DNA of 64,000 nucleotides from Paenibacillus sp. J45TS6 (GCF_018403285.1 NZ_BOSJ01000006.1:213072-277071), one strand, 5' to 3'. Shown: positions 1 through 8,471, counted from the first letter of the stretch. The notes: generated by a model not told the origin, from the letters alone. Translations and numbers: made by a program.

Positions 1-2
1 GT

Positions 3-767
3 TATCACTTGTGGTATATCATTATGATTATGCAGCTCTATTTACTGTTTCCGATCATCCGCCAAGGTGTATTGCTGCTAAGAAATAAATATAGGGAAAC
101 GGTCTTACTTACCTTTTTGCTGATGATGGGTGTTATTTATTTTATTCTCATGTTTTATCGTGGAAAGATTGGAGTCATAGCCGAAGTTGCTGATATCCCA
201 TTCATCACTCCGTGGCTCACGATATATGCAGATCGAAATGTCTTGTATTTTTTCTTTTACTTTTTGCTTGGCGCTGCTGCGGGATTATATCCGAAATGGT
301 GGCAGTCTATTGTATGGAAATCGAGAATGATAATGGTTCCTCTCTTTATGTTGTTCACGGCTTACTATGTCTACGATCTTTCTCGTCAATTTCTTACCCC
401 GGATGGACTGCATATTCAATTTAATCGAGTCTCTTTATTGAGACCGGACATGGCATTATATCTTGTGATCTCCTTATTTGTTGTTTATTTCATAGCGATG
501 AGACTGCCTGAAGGAAAATGTTCTCGCCTATTTGCTACTATAGGAAATTTGTCATTTGGTGCTTACCTTATGCATGCGCTGATGCTAATCGGTACATATA
601 AGATAGAAGCCGTCCTATATCCAAACTGGAATGTACCGTGGAAAATGCTATTTACCTGGTTGATCGCTTCTTTATTATCCCTTGGTGCAACACGGTTAAT
701 CGCTTATTTAAAGATTGGAAAGTGGGCTGTGGGCATTCATATCCCAACAAGGAAAAATAACAGATGA
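3..767 (+). CDS. Acyltransferase family 3 membrane protein, C-terminal part (5' end outside window)
   Basis: The reading frame is open to the window edge, so the gene begins upstream; a TTG at 9 is an internal codon. The visible part of about 254 residues is a chain of hydrophobic helices with short polar loops, starting with HLWYIIMIMQLYLLFP. That resembles the conserved helix of OafA/WecH-type membrane acyltransferases (Acyltransferase_3), in which HLW precedes a membrane segment. Such proteins O-acetylate cell-surface sugars. The N-terminal catalytic His/Arg region is not visible, so the substrate cannot be inferred. The gene ends at a bidirectional hairpin shared with the convergent neighbour. 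Confidence 0.75.
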   Translation, partial: YHLWYIIMIMQLYLLFPIIRQGVLLLRNKYRETVLLTFLLMMGVIYFILMFYRGKIGVIAEVADIPFITPWLTIYADRNVLYFFFYFLLGAAAGLYPKWWQSIVWKSRMIMVPLFMLFTAYYVYDLSRQFLTPDGLHIQFNRVSLLRPDMALYLVISLFVVYFIAMRLPEGKCSRLFATIGNLSFGAYLMHALMLIGTYKIEAVLYPNWNVPWKMLFTWLIASLLSLGATRLIAYLKIGKWAVGIHIPTRKNNR

Positions 768-794
768 TGAAAAATTCATAATAGTTATGAAAAG

Positions 795-835
795 ATCCTG
801 AGTGCTCGCGTATATACGAGTACCCAGGATTTTTT
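795..835. terminator. Bidirectional intrinsic terminator
   Basis: A 14-bp imperfect stem (795-808 with 817-830) has T5 on its right and AAAA on its left, so it can stop both the plus-strand acyltransferase and the convergent minus-strand gene. Confidence 0.8.
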
Positions 836-1856
836 AGTATATTGACGTGACGATATCTAGATGATGAGAAGCAAATTCCCGAAAGGTCATTGGATTTTTG
901 TTGTCATACTGTCCAGTAGCATGAATTTCTCCCCATTTGAGAACCAGACTGTATAAGAAATGGATAGAAAGACGGGATGAGATATCATTAGGAGAACTAG
1001 GAAGACCCGCGTTTTGAAGATAAGAAGAGAGAAAGAAACCAGCTCTTTTTTGCTGCCCTTTCCATAGCAGTTGATTGGTGAACTTAACGACGTCTGCGAG
1101 TGGATCACCAAAATAAGCGGTCGTAAAATCAATAATACCACTCACTTCCCATTCGCCGGCATTTTGCTGAATCAAGATATTTTCTGACTTGTAATCTCCC
1201 ATAACAAACGAATACATCTCTATATCACAGAAGGAGGGCTCTGCTGCACTTATTTTTTCGTGAACCCAGTCCATATCTGCATCTTCAATAGGGGAGTATT
1301 TTTTGGCGTCTTCGAGCCAGTATAAGATTTGCTCCTTAGAAAAGGAGTAGAGACCCTGATGGAAGGGGCGTAGATCTTCGGTTTCTGGATCATATTCACC
1401 AGCTTCTTTTGTTCTCCAGGTGTGAAGTTCAAGAAGCGCAGCAGCAAGCTTAGATAGGATCACTTGATCTTCTTCTTCAGACAGAGCAAGTTTATCCAGA
1501 TCATGATAATGAACCCCAGGCAGAAGAGGCATGATTACATACGAATAGCCGAAAAGGTCCTCCGCTGAGTCGATAATGTAAGGCACTGGAACGGGAGCTT
1601 TGGTATGTATTTTAAGCTGCTGAATCATAAACTGTTCTTCTTTCCATTGTCCTGGGTAAAGAGGATTTCCCTTAAATACATAATCTCCTGTTGAGGTATG
1701 AATAAATAGAGTTTGCTTCATCACTCCGTGCTCTGTCGGCTTGTAGGAGTGTAAAGTACCGAGTGCCCAGCGAGATAACATCTCTTGAATGGTATGCTGC
1801 TGAACGTTCGTAATTCGCGGAGCAGAAAAATAAATGCGGGTCGTCAGAATAACCAC
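834..1856 (-). CDS. Aminoglycoside phosphotransferase (APH) family kinase
   Basis: This is a soluble protein of about 340 residues with the APH/choline-kinase fold. A catalytic-loop motif reads GDYKSENIL (Asp and Asn of the Brenner motif), followed about 20 residues later by IIDFTTAYFGDPLADV, with the Mg-binding Asp of the DFG-like motif. The His usually found before GD is Met here (VMGDYKSEN). The family phosphorylates small hydroxylated molecules (antibiotics, sugars, choline); no substrate can be read. The start is uncertain: the AAGGAG site (minus strand, about 1855-1861) touches the GTG at 1856, leaving correct spacing only for ATT (1850) or CTG (1847). Confidence 0.8.
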   Translation of the reverse strand: MVILTTRIYFSAPRITNVQQHTIQEMLSRWALGTLHSYKPTEHGVMKQTLFIHTSTGDYVFKGNPLYPGQWKEEQFMIQQLKIHTKAPVPVPYIIDSAEDLFGYSYVIMPLLPGVHYHDLDKLALSEEEDQVILSKLAAALLELHTWRTKEAGEYDPETEDLRPFHQGLYSFSKEQILYWLEDAKKYSPIEDADMDWVHEKISAAEPSFCDIEMYSFVMGDYKSENILIQQNAGEWEVSGIIDFTTAYFGDPLADVVKFTNQLLWKGQQKRAGFFLSSYLQNAGLPSSPNDISSRLSIHFLYSLVLKWGEIHATGQYDNKNPMTFREFASHHLDIVTSIY

Positions 1857-2049
1857 TCCTTTTATTTGATTTCCTTATTTTACAATAAATGATATAGAAA
1901 TAGAGAGATTAAAAAAGAAATTTAAATATACTTACTATAAAAATACAAATAATTCAATATTTTCAATATATGAAAAATTCACAAAAGAAGTTCAAAACAG
2001 CTCCCCAGCTACTCTTCATATAAAACTTCATAAAATTGCCTCATATTCA

Positions 2050-2066
2050 CTATGTTATATTTCCTG
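2050..2066 (+). promoter_or_regulatory. Candidate extended -10 promoter overlapping a weak Ter-like sequence
   Basis: TGTTATATT at 2053-2061 fits an extended -10 box (TGn plus TATATT). The same bases start with CTATGT, which is how the B-site half of Bacillus Ter sites begins, but the rest of the consensus matches poorly. It lies about 110 bp upstream of the RTP-like gene. Bacillus rtp is autoregulated through Ter sites over its promoter; that parallel is inference. Confidence 0.25.
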
Positions 2067-2170
2067 TCACAAAATGCATGTACGGAAAAATAGAAGGATG
2101 TCAAGACATAAAAAGAGGTTTATAATGGAACAAAGATGGTTATTTGATTGTAATGAGAGGAGGACATCAG

Positions 2171-2530
2171 TTGGCTTTTATGATATCCCAGCGTGCATTT
2201 ATTAAACTTTATTTAATTACCATGGTCGAGCAGCACAGAGGTTACGGCTATGAAATGCTGGAAGCCATGAAGGATGAATTCAAAGGGTTTGGTTATGTTC
2301 CCCCTCAGAGTGAAGTTTATCGAGCCTTACATGAATTGGTTCAGGAAGGTGTGTTTTATCGAACCAAGCGATTAAAGGGAAACGACCCTCGCGTCGATTT
2401 CCAAGAGATCGTATTATATCACTTTACGGATGATGGAGAAGAAAAAGCCTCTTTATATAAAAAGCAGGTAAAGGTCGATTTGGACAGGTGTCTTGGGATG
2501 CTTAATAAAGCAGAGCGAGATAACTTTTAG
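2171..2530 (+). CDS. rtp: Replication terminator protein (RTP) homologue
   Basis: This 119-residue winged-helix protein aligns along its whole length with Bacillus subtilis RTP as I recall it (122 residues): QRAFIKLYLITMVEQ against QRAFLKLYMITMTEQ, SEVYRALHEL against TEVYRSLHEL, and the C-terminal dimerisation helix LYKKQVKVDLDRC ending in DNF in both. RTP dimers bind Ter sites and block the DnaC-type replicative helicase in one direction. TTG at 2171 is chosen because AGGAGG at 2158-2163 precedes it by 7 nt; the upstream TTG (2144) and ATG (2153) overlap or precede that site. The residue corresponding to RTP Glu30, reported as important for helicase arrest, is His here, while Tyr33 is kept. 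A function as an ordinary PadR-like regulator is possible. Confidence 0.82.
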   Translation: MAFMISQRAFIKLYLITMVEQHRGYGYEMLEAMKDEFKGFGYVPPQSEVYRALHELVQEGVFYRTKRLKGNDPRVDFQEIVLYHFTDDGEEKASLYKKQVKVDLDRCLGMLNKAERDNF

Positions 2531-2576
2531 GACTCGCGGGAAAGCGGTTCATCTGTAACAGAAAGGGAGAATAGCG

Positions 2577-3599
2577 ATGAGTGAGCTGATCAGATGGGGA
2601 ATTTTAAGTACGGCGAAGATTGGCATAAATGCAGTGATACCTGCTTTACAGCAATCGGAACGGGGTCAGGTCGTAGCTATTGCCAGCCGGGATGAGAGCC
2701 GGGCAGCAGAAATTGCGGCAGAATTAAATATTCCAAAAGCATATGGAAGCTATGATGCACTGCTTGCAGATGAAGAGATTGATGCTGTGTATATTCCAGT
2801 GCCGAATCATCTGCATATGGAGTGGACGATTCGAGCAGCGCAAGCGGGTAAACACGTATTATGTGAGAAGCCTGCAGCACTGAACGAAGAACAGGTTACT
2901 CAAATGATTGATGCGTGTAAGACAGCAAATGTCGTTTTTGCAGAAGCTTTCATGTATCGATATCATCCTAAACACCAACGCGTGAAAGAGATCATCGAGA
3001 GTGGAGAAATTGGAGAGGTTCGCGCCATTCATGCCAATTTCACCTATAATAATTGTGATGATAAAGAAAATGTTCGTTTTAAAAACGACATGGGCGGGGG
3101 TTCTCTTTACGATGTTGGCGTCTATCCTATTTCAGCAGCGCGTATGTTCCTTGAGGAAGAACCAGAGGCAGTTACCGTACACGCTTTATTCTCCCCAGAA
3201 CATGATGATGTTGATATGATGGCATCGGGACTTGTTGAATTTCCGAACAAAGTCGCACTGACGTTTGATTGTGGGATGTGGGCTTGTGCGAGAGCAGAAT
3301 TTGAAATACTCGGGACAAAAGGAAGAATTGAACTTCCAAAAGTATTCGGCTGGGAGAACAGCGATATTCCTCCGCAGATTATTATTCATACCGATCATGT
3401 CACTCGGGAAGAACGAGTTTCTGTGTCGAATTCTTTTGTACTTCAAGCAGAGGCCTTTGCAGATGCTGTTCTTGACGGCAAACCGCTCCCTTTTGGACCG
3501 GAAGATGCAGTTCATAATATAAGGGTCATTGAAGCCTGCCTAGCGTCTGCTCGTAAAAGGGAACGAGTCACCTTGCCAGCAATGGTCCCTGTTTTTTAA
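2577..3599 (+). CDS. Gfo/Idh/MocA family oxidoreductase
   Basis: A 340-residue NAD(P)-dependent sugar dehydrogenase family protein. The N-terminal Rossmann fold is marked by WGILSTAKIG (residues 7-16) and VVAIASRD. The catalytic-lysine motif HVLCEKPAAL lies near residue 95, and the substrate loop contains GGSLYDVGVYPI, with the usual Asp-x-x-x-Tyr/His catalytic region. This subgroup includes D-xylose and trans-dihydrodiol dehydrogenases; the substrate is not readable. GGGAGAATAGCG precedes the ATG. The gene starts 46 nt after the RTP-like gene on the same strand and ends before a terminator, so the two may be co-transcribed. Confidence 0.85.
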   Translation: MSELIRWGILSTAKIGINAVIPALQQSERGQVVAIASRDESRAAEIAAELNIPKAYGSYDALLADEEIDAVYIPVPNHLHMEWTIRAAQAGKHVLCEKPAALNEEQVTQMIDACKTANVVFAEAFMYRYHPKHQRVKEIIESGEIGEVRAIHANFTYNNCDDKENVRFKNDMGGGSLYDVGVYPISAARMFLEEEPEAVTVHALFSPEHDDVDMMASGLVEFPNKVALTFDCGMWACARAEFEILGTKGRIELPKVFGWENSDIPPQIIIHTDHVTREERVSVSNSFVLQAEAFADAVLDGKPLPFGPEDAVHNIRVIEACLASARKRERVTLPAMVPVF

Positions 3600-3645
3600 C
3601 ACTCTTCTGTTCTAGTATTGTTCCATAAAATGATAGATATCTATA

Positions 3646-3686
3646 GAAAACGCCTCCGATAGGATGTATATCCATAAGGGGCGTTT
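3646..3686 (+). terminator. Intrinsic terminator
   Basis: AAAACGCC pairs with GGCGTTTT around a loop that itself contains a small GGATGTATATCC hairpin, and it ends in T5. Confidence 0.75.
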
Positions 3687-3695
3687 TTGGTAGTT

Positions 3696-3724
3696 TTGAC
3701 CCGTGCATCCGTACACTCTATAAT
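3696..3724 (+). promoter_or_regulatory. Sigma-A-type promoter
   Basis: TTGACC (3696-3701) and a perfect TATAAT (3719-3724) are separated by exactly 17 bp, 34 bp upstream of the start of the winged-helix regulator. Confidence 0.8.
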
Positions 3725-3757
3725 AGTCATCAATCCTTATTAAAGGTGGGATCATTC

Positions 3758-4315
3758 ATGGATGTAAAAGTTTTGTCTACTACGGAAGAGATTAAGATCT
3801 ATTCGGATCCTTATCGTTTGAGGATTTTACATGTATTTCGCCGGTTTGGTAAGCCGGCTACGGTGAAGGAAATTGCTGATGAACTTGGAGAACTTCCTGC
3901 TAAAGTACATTATCATGTTAAGAAATTAGAGAAAATTGGTCTGTTAACTTTGGTAAATACAAAAGAAATTAACGGGATTATTGCAAAATATTATGCCGTT
4001 TTTTCTGGAGAAATAGAGATCGGACAGAAACATACAGAAAATGCAGAAATACAAGAAGTAGTTAAGGGAGAAAATGTTCAGCACCTGAATGAGTTATTTG
4101 ACCGTCATAAAATCAACTATGTAGAGCGGACATCCGAGGATGCTTCCTCTGTACAGTTGTTTAATCGTACGCTGTATATGACAGAGGAAGAAGCAAAAGT
4201 CTTACAGCAAGAAATAATTCGATTATGTGAACCTTATTTCAGTAAACGGAAAGAAAAAGAGAAAGAGAAGGCGAGCTATGATCTCTTTGCTAGTTTTGTC
4301 CGTAATCCTCATTAA
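3758..4315 (+). CDS. ArsR-like winged-helix transcriptional regulator
   Basis: A 185-residue protein. Residues about 5-75 form a winged helix (EEIKIYSDPYRLRILHVF, then ATVKEIADELG as helix 2 and PAKVHYHVKKLEKIGLL as recognition helix and wing) of the ArsR/HTH_20 type. The C-terminal part is a mixed polar region rich in Glu and Lys with no recognised ligand motif. ATG 3758 is preferred over the GTG at 3746 because that GTG lies inside the AAAGGTGGGA ribosome binding site. It sits behind a consensus promoter and is monocistronic. No metal-binding cysteines are visible, so a metal sensor is unlikely. Confidence 0.75.
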   Translation: MDVKVLSTTEEIKIYSDPYRLRILHVFRRFGKPATVKEIADELGELPAKVHYHVKKLEKIGLLTLVNTKEINGIIAKYYAVFSGEIEIGQKHTENAEIQEVVKGENVQHLNELFDRHKINYVERTSEDASSVQLFNRTLYMTEEEAKVLQQEIIRLCEPYFSKRKEKEKEKASYDLFASFVRNPH

Positions 4316-4324
4316 TAACAGTGA

Positions 4325-4358
4325 AGAAGAACCTTTCCAGAGATGGAAAGGTTCTTCT
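4325..4358. terminator. Hairpin between convergent genes
   Basis: A perfect 14-bp stem (4325-4338 with 4345-4358) around a 6-nt loop. Neither side has a long T-run, but the stem strength and the convergent gene ends suggest a bidirectional terminator. Confidence 0.6.
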
Positions 4359-4375
4359 CACATGGTGGTCAAGGA

Positions 4376-4954
4376 TTACATATCATCATAATTTGTAACG
4401 TCTCTTTTTGTTGAAGTAGCCGGTGAATCGGAGTTACCGAAGTCTTCTACTGTTTCCCATGCATTCGCATTATCAAATTTACCGGCATTACGCTGGCTGA
4501 TTTCTCCTGCACCCCGTGGAGGAGGGGTCATGACTTGTTCCTCTACAGGCCGTGTATCGTTAAGATCTCCTTCCTGCACTTTGGCCGCATCCTCTACACA
4601 AAGTGTTGTATACGGTAGTGCTTCAAGTCTTTCAAAGGGGATGGGTTTACCGCATATTTCACATTTGCCGTATGAGCCTGCTTCTATTTGATCAAGAGCA
4701 TGATTAATTTGATCGAGTTCATTGCTTTGGTGCTCATCTACAGCTAGATCACGTGCGCGTTCAAAGGTTTCTGTACCTAAGTCGGCAGGATGATTATCAA
4801 CAGCAGATAATTCTCCTATAGATTCCCTAAGAGAGTCGGGTTCGTCCTCAGAGCTCTCTCGGTTAATATCAAAATGATTCTGAATGGATTCTTTCTCTTC
4901 AAGAAGTCGTTCTTGTAATGTTTTTAATTCTGTTTTTGTAAGTGCTGCTGTCAT
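4376..4954 (-). CDS. TraR/DksA-type zinc-finger protein, YteA family
   Basis: 192 residues: an N-terminal Glu-rich coiled coil (about 1-90), a central zinc-finger module with CEICGKPIPFERLEALPYTTLC (residues about 97-118; written here only to mark the Cys positions), and a polar tail. The arrangement matches Bacillus YteA, a sporulation-associated member of the DksA group. The fourth metal ligand (Cys or His in relatives) is not obvious: the last Cys is followed by VED, so the site may have three cysteines or use another ligand. AAGGGAGACG lies at good spacing before the ATG. Confidence 0.8.
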   Translation of the reverse strand: MTAALTKTELKTLQERLLEEKESIQNHFDINRESSEDEPDSLRESIGELSAVDNHPADLGTETFERARDLAVDEHQSNELDQINHALDQIEAGSYGKCEICGKPIPFERLEALPYTTLCVEDAAKVQEGDLNDTRPVEEQVMTPPPRGAGEISQRNAGKFDNANAWETVEDFGNSDSPATSTKRDVTNYDDM

Positions 4955-5201
4955 GATTAACGTCTCCCTTCAAGATTTCGATTGTGTCATCTAATTACCC
5001 TGTTTTACGGAATTACAACCAAGTCTATGAATGTCGGCTATTTCACCTATGATATTTGGATAAGAAGTAAATTTATGGCGCATAAAGCCAGGTTTTATAC
5101 GGAATCGTTTTCTTAATCGCGTAAATTATGATATAAAATAGAAGGAACCTTTGTCTGAAGAGGGAAGGGGTTTCCTTAGGAAAGATGTAATGGGGGTCGT
5201 T

Positions 5202-5588
5202 ATGATGGATGAACATATGAAGCGTCGTTTAGATAAGCAAAAACAATTATTTAAACAGCTCGGCATTCAACTGGATGCTCTATCAATCCATGAAAAGCAA
5301 TTTAATTATAAACTCAGAGGTTATGATCCAGATGAGGTGGATGAATTTTTGGACCTTGTTATTAAGGATTATGAACGTTTCTATGCCCATATTTCGGATT
5401 TGATGGATAAATGGCAAGAGCAGCAGTATACGATTCGAAGTATGAAAAATGCTCCAAAACCGGAAGCAGATCCAAATCTGATTGATCGTAAACAACTCGA
5501 AGAAGTAGTGAAGCAGCTCGAATACAGCATTCGTCAATTAAAAGGAAAAATGCCTCGGCCGGAAGCGAGAGATCCATATCTTGACTAA
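5202..5588 (+). CDS. DivIVA/GpsB-like cell-division protein
   Basis: 128 residues with a DivIVA N-terminal domain: KQFNYKLRGYDPDEVDEFLD closely parallels the GpsB/DivIVA membrane-binding and coiled-coil start, followed by a predicted coiled coil (DYERFYAHISDLMDKW) and a C-terminal segment ending in Arg/Asp-rich residues. The length is nearer GpsB (about 100) than DivIVA. Such proteins coordinate septal and peripheral wall synthesis. The start is ATG 5202 or 5205, after GGGGGT. An extended -10 (TGATATAAA, 5129-5137) lies upstream. A 20-residue N-terminal extension (MKRRLDKQKQLFKQLG) precedes the domain. Confidence 0.75.
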   Translation: MMDEHMKRRLDKQKQLFKQLGIQLDALSIHEKQFNYKLRGYDPDEVDEFLDLVIKDYERFYAHISDLMDKWQEQQYTIRSMKNAPKPEADPNLIDRKQLEEVVKQLEYSIRQLKGKMPRPEARDPYLD

Positions 5589-5632
5589 GTAAGTCATAGT
5601 AACCATTCATTTTTAATGAAGGAGACACGAAT

Positions 5633-6133
5633 ATGATCAAAATAACTGTTCTATCCGATACACATATGCCAAGAATGTCCAAGGCACTGCCAGCTCCGCT
5701 GCTTCATGATATTCAAGATTCTGACCTTATCTTTCATGCGGGTGACTGGAGTGACATGTCAGTCTATGAAGAACTCTCATCTATGGGTAAGGTACATGGG
5801 GTGACAGGGAATACGGACCTTATTATGTTAAGGGGCATTCTACCTGAGCAAACGATTGTAGAAGCAGGAGGAAAGCGTTTTGGGCTCGTACATGGACATC
5901 TTGGAAAAGGGAATACCGAAGCGAATGCGCTAGCTGCATTCAGTGGAGAAGAGGTAGATTGTATTATTTTTGGACATTCTCATATCCCTTTATTAAAACA
6001 GCATGGTAACTGTATATTGTTTAATCCAGGTTCACCGACAGACAAACGAAGACAACAGCAATATTCACATGGCGTGATCACGATCGATGGCGACATTCAT
6101 GCAGAACATGTTTTTTATGATCATAAGTCTTAA
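5633..6133 (+). CDS. Metallophosphoesterase, YfcE/MJ0936 family
   Basis: A 166-residue calcineurin-like phosphodiesterase. All dimetal-site blocks are present: LSDTHMPR (D-x-H), FHAGDWSD (GD), GVTGNTD (GN), GLVHGHLG (H near residue 85) and IIFGHSHIP (GHSH), with NPGSP after it. YfcE-type enzymes hydrolyse phosphodiesters and are Mn dependent; the physiological substrate is not known. AAGGAGACACGAAT precedes the ATG. It lies 44 nt after the GpsB-like gene and ends at a strong terminator, so the two probably form one operon. Confidence 0.9.
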   Translation: MIKITVLSDTHMPRMSKALPAPLLHDIQDSDLIFHAGDWSDMSVYEELSSMGKVHGVTGNTDLIMLRGILPEQTIVEAGGKRFGLVHGHLGKGNTEANALAAFSGEEVDCIIFGHSHIPLLKQHGNCILFNPGSPTDKRRQQQYSHGVITIDGDIHAEHVFYDHKS

Positions 6134-6159
6134 AACGTACTTTTTTATAAAATTTTCTA

Positions 6160-6211
6160 AATAACGCAAACCCCCTATTCGCAGGACTAGAGGGGTTTGC
6201 GTTATTTTATT
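6160..6211 (+). terminator. Strong intrinsic terminator
   Basis: A perfect 15-bp stem (6160-6174 with 6192-6206) followed by a T-rich tail. Confidence 0.9.
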
Positions 6212-6341
6212 TGCATGAGAGTGTTCACCTTCCTCTATTCGTTATCTGAGGTTCTTCTGTTGGGGAGGTAACGTATCTGCGCCATTAAAGTGATGCTACG
6301 ATAGTACATGAATACGCTTTTATTTGAGAGGAGGGCTCAAA

Positions 6342-7223
6342 ATGAAGTTATCCGTATTTACCGTAGCAACCCCGGATATGATGCCAAAGGAACTGGTAAA
6401 GGCTGCATCTGTTGCCGGAATCGAAGGCATTGAATGGAGATACAAAGGAATTCCAGATGAGGTACGGGCGGAAACACCTTCCTTTTGGGGAAGAAATCTC
6501 GCGTCGATTGATCCAGCTGGAACGAACGATAACATTCTGGATATACGAAACTTAACAGCGCAAGCAGGACTGACCTCTATTGCACTCGTACCTTATTTAT
6601 CGGTATCAGATCTTTCTTCTACTGAGCAGGCATTTGAAGCGGCACGTGTTTTAGGAGCTTCTATGATGAGAGTAGGTGTTCCTTCTTATAACAGAACGGA
6701 AAACTATCATGAATTGTATAAACGGGCGGATGCTTACTTGTCCGAAGTTCAGGAAATGTCCCGAACCTATGGTGTAAAGGCCCTTGTCGAAACACACCAT
6801 GGAACCATTGCCCCGAGTGCTTCGCTCGCTTATCGTCTGGTGTCCCGTTTTGATCCCGATCATGTGGGTGTTTTATATGATCCGGGAAACATGGTACATG
6901 AAGGATTTGAGAATTACAGAATGGGTCTCGAGATGCTTGGTCCTTATCTTGCACATGTCCATGTCAAAAATGCGGTTTGGAATAAGAAAGAAGGAATAAG
7001 TGGCACTACTGATTCCGTGGAGTTGGAGTATGAGTGTAACTGGTCGCCATTACTTGGTGGAATAGTGCCGTGGAGTCAGGTGCTCCGAGACTTGGTATCT
7101 GTAGATTACAAAGGGTATTTAGGGATCGAGGATTTTAGTCAAAGTCTTTCTTCAGAGGAAATGCTAAAAAATTTCAGTCATCAAATGAAAGCGCTTCTTG
7201 GCGAGATACGGGCGGAGGTATAG
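6342..7223 (+). CDS. Sugar phosphate isomerase/epimerase-like TIM-barrel protein
   Basis: 293 residues of the xylose-isomerase-like (AP endonuclease 2) superfamily. Metal-ligand positions of the barrel are seen in GIEGIEWR (Glu), ALVETHHGT (Glu/His), VGVLYDPGNMVHEG (Asp) and LAHVHVKNA (His), with a final GYLGIEDF (Glu). Members isomerise or epimerise sugars, or act on 3-keto sugars. ATG 6342 follows GAGGAGGG; the upstream TTG (6324) is inside or before that site. Only 2 nt separate it from the next gene, so it is the first of a three-gene operon with two Gfo/Idh/MocA proteins. Confidence 0.82.
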   Translation: MKLSVFTVATPDMMPKELVKAASVAGIEGIEWRYKGIPDEVRAETPSFWGRNLASIDPAGTNDNILDIRNLTAQAGLTSIALVPYLSVSDLSSTEQAFEAARVLGASMMRVGVPSYNRTENYHELYKRADAYLSEVQEMSRTYGVKALVETHHGTIAPSASLAYRLVSRFDPDHVGVLYDPGNMVHEGFENYRMGLEMLGPYLAHVHVKNAVWNKKEGISGTTDSVELEYECNWSPLLGGIVPWSQVLRDLVSVDYKGYLGIEDFSQSLSSEEMLKNFSHQMKALLGEIRAEV

Positions 7224-7225
7224 TT

Positions 7226-8395
7226 ATGGAATTCGTAAGGGTTGGCGTTATAGGGATCGGTAATATGGGCTCTTCACATGCATTGACGCTGGTGAAAGGT
7301 CAGATAGAAGGAGCCGTTCTAAGTGCTGTATGTGATGCCAGAGATTCAGCCAGGGTATGGGCGGAACAAACACTGCCAGAAGGTATCAAATTCTATAATG
7401 AACCTTCCGAGATGCTGCAATCGGGTATGATCGATGCTGTTATCGTGGCAACACCACATTATCACCATGCGGAGCAGGCAATCGCAGCATTCGATAGCAA
7501 GATTCATGTACTTATTGAGAAACCAGCGGGTGTATATACCAAGCAAGTGCGTGAGATGAATGAAGCAGCAGCAAGAAGCGGAAAAGTATTTTCCATCATG
7601 TATAATCAGCGTACGAATCCGCTGTATATCAAACTGAAAGAATTGATCTCATCTGGTGAACTGGGAGAGATTAGACGAACGAACTGGATCATTACGAACT
7701 GGTACCGCTCGCAGTGTTATTACAATTCAGGAGGCTGGCGTGCTACCTGGGCTGGTGAAGGCGGCGGGGTGCTGATTAACCAAGATCCTCATCAACTGGA
7801 TTTATGGCAGTGGGCAACCGGTATGATGCCGAAGCGAATTCGTGCATTTTGTTCTTTTGGTAAATACCGTGATATAGAAGTGGAAGATGACGTAACGGCT
7901 TATGTAGAGTACGAAAACGGAGCTACCGGTGTATTTGTTACGACCACTGGAGATGCTCCGGGTACGAATCGTTTTGAGATCACAGGCGACCGCGGGAAGA
8001 TTGTAATCGAAGATGGAGAGATGACATTCTGGCAGCTTAGTGAACCGGAGAGCGAATTTAACAAACGAAACACGGATGCTTTTGGCAAACCTGAATATAT
8101 AAAAAAGAAAATCCCTACTCCGGGGATCGAGACAGGACATCCTGGTATTATTCAGAATTTTATCGATGCTATTCTAGAACAGAAACCGCTGATCGCTCCA
8201 GGAGAAGAAGGGATTAATGGGCTTACCTTATCGAATGCAATGTATTTGTCTACTTGGACTGATGATTGGGTGGAACTTCCTATCGATGAAGAGTTATTTT
8301 ATGAGCAGCTGCAAGACCGAATCCGCAATTCTAAGGTTAGCAAATCCGAAGGATACGAACAGACACAACCCGTTGATCTGAAAGGTACCTTCTAA
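7226..8395 (+). CDS. Gfo/Idh/MocA family oxidoreductase
   Basis: 389 residues. The dinucleotide fold is shown by VGVIGIGNMGSSHAL (GxGxxG, residues 6-20), the catalytic-lysine motif by HVLIEKPAGVY (about 95-105), and the substrate motif by GGGVLINQDPHQLDLW (about 178-193), in which His is the usual catalytic base. It carries the longer C-terminal sheet domain of glucose-fructose-oxidoreductase-like enzymes. It probably oxidises or reduces a sugar position in the same pathway as its neighbours. GGCGGAGG precedes the ATG within the upstream gene's end, implying translational coupling. Confidence 0.87.
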   Translation: MEFVRVGVIGIGNMGSSHALTLVKGQIEGAVLSAVCDARDSARVWAEQTLPEGIKFYNEPSEMLQSGMIDAVIVATPHYHHAEQAIAAFDSKIHVLIEKPAGVYTKQVREMNEAAARSGKVFSIMYNQRTNPLYIKLKELISSGELGEIRRTNWIITNWYRSQCYYNSGGWRATWAGEGGGVLINQDPHQLDLWQWATGMMPKRIRAFCSFGKYRDIEVEDDVTAYVEYENGATGVFVTTTGDAPGTNRFEITGDRGKIVIEDGEMTFWQLSEPESEFNKRNTDAFGKPEYIKKKIPTPGIETGHPGIIQNFIDAILEQKPLIAPGEEGINGLTLSNAMYLSTWTDDWVELPIDEELFYEQLQDRIRNSKVSKSEGYEQTQPVDLKGTF

Positions 8396-8471
8396 TTTGA
8401 TGAAGTGATCTACCTAAAAACCATTTAGCTGATACACGAGTAAATGTCCAAAGAAGAATAGGAGGATTCTC

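Noticed and set aside
7190-7204. cre-like TGAAAGCGCTTCTT inside the TIM-barrel gene
   Set aside because: It lies near the 3' end of a coding region, encodes conserved-looking residues and has no transcription start nearby.
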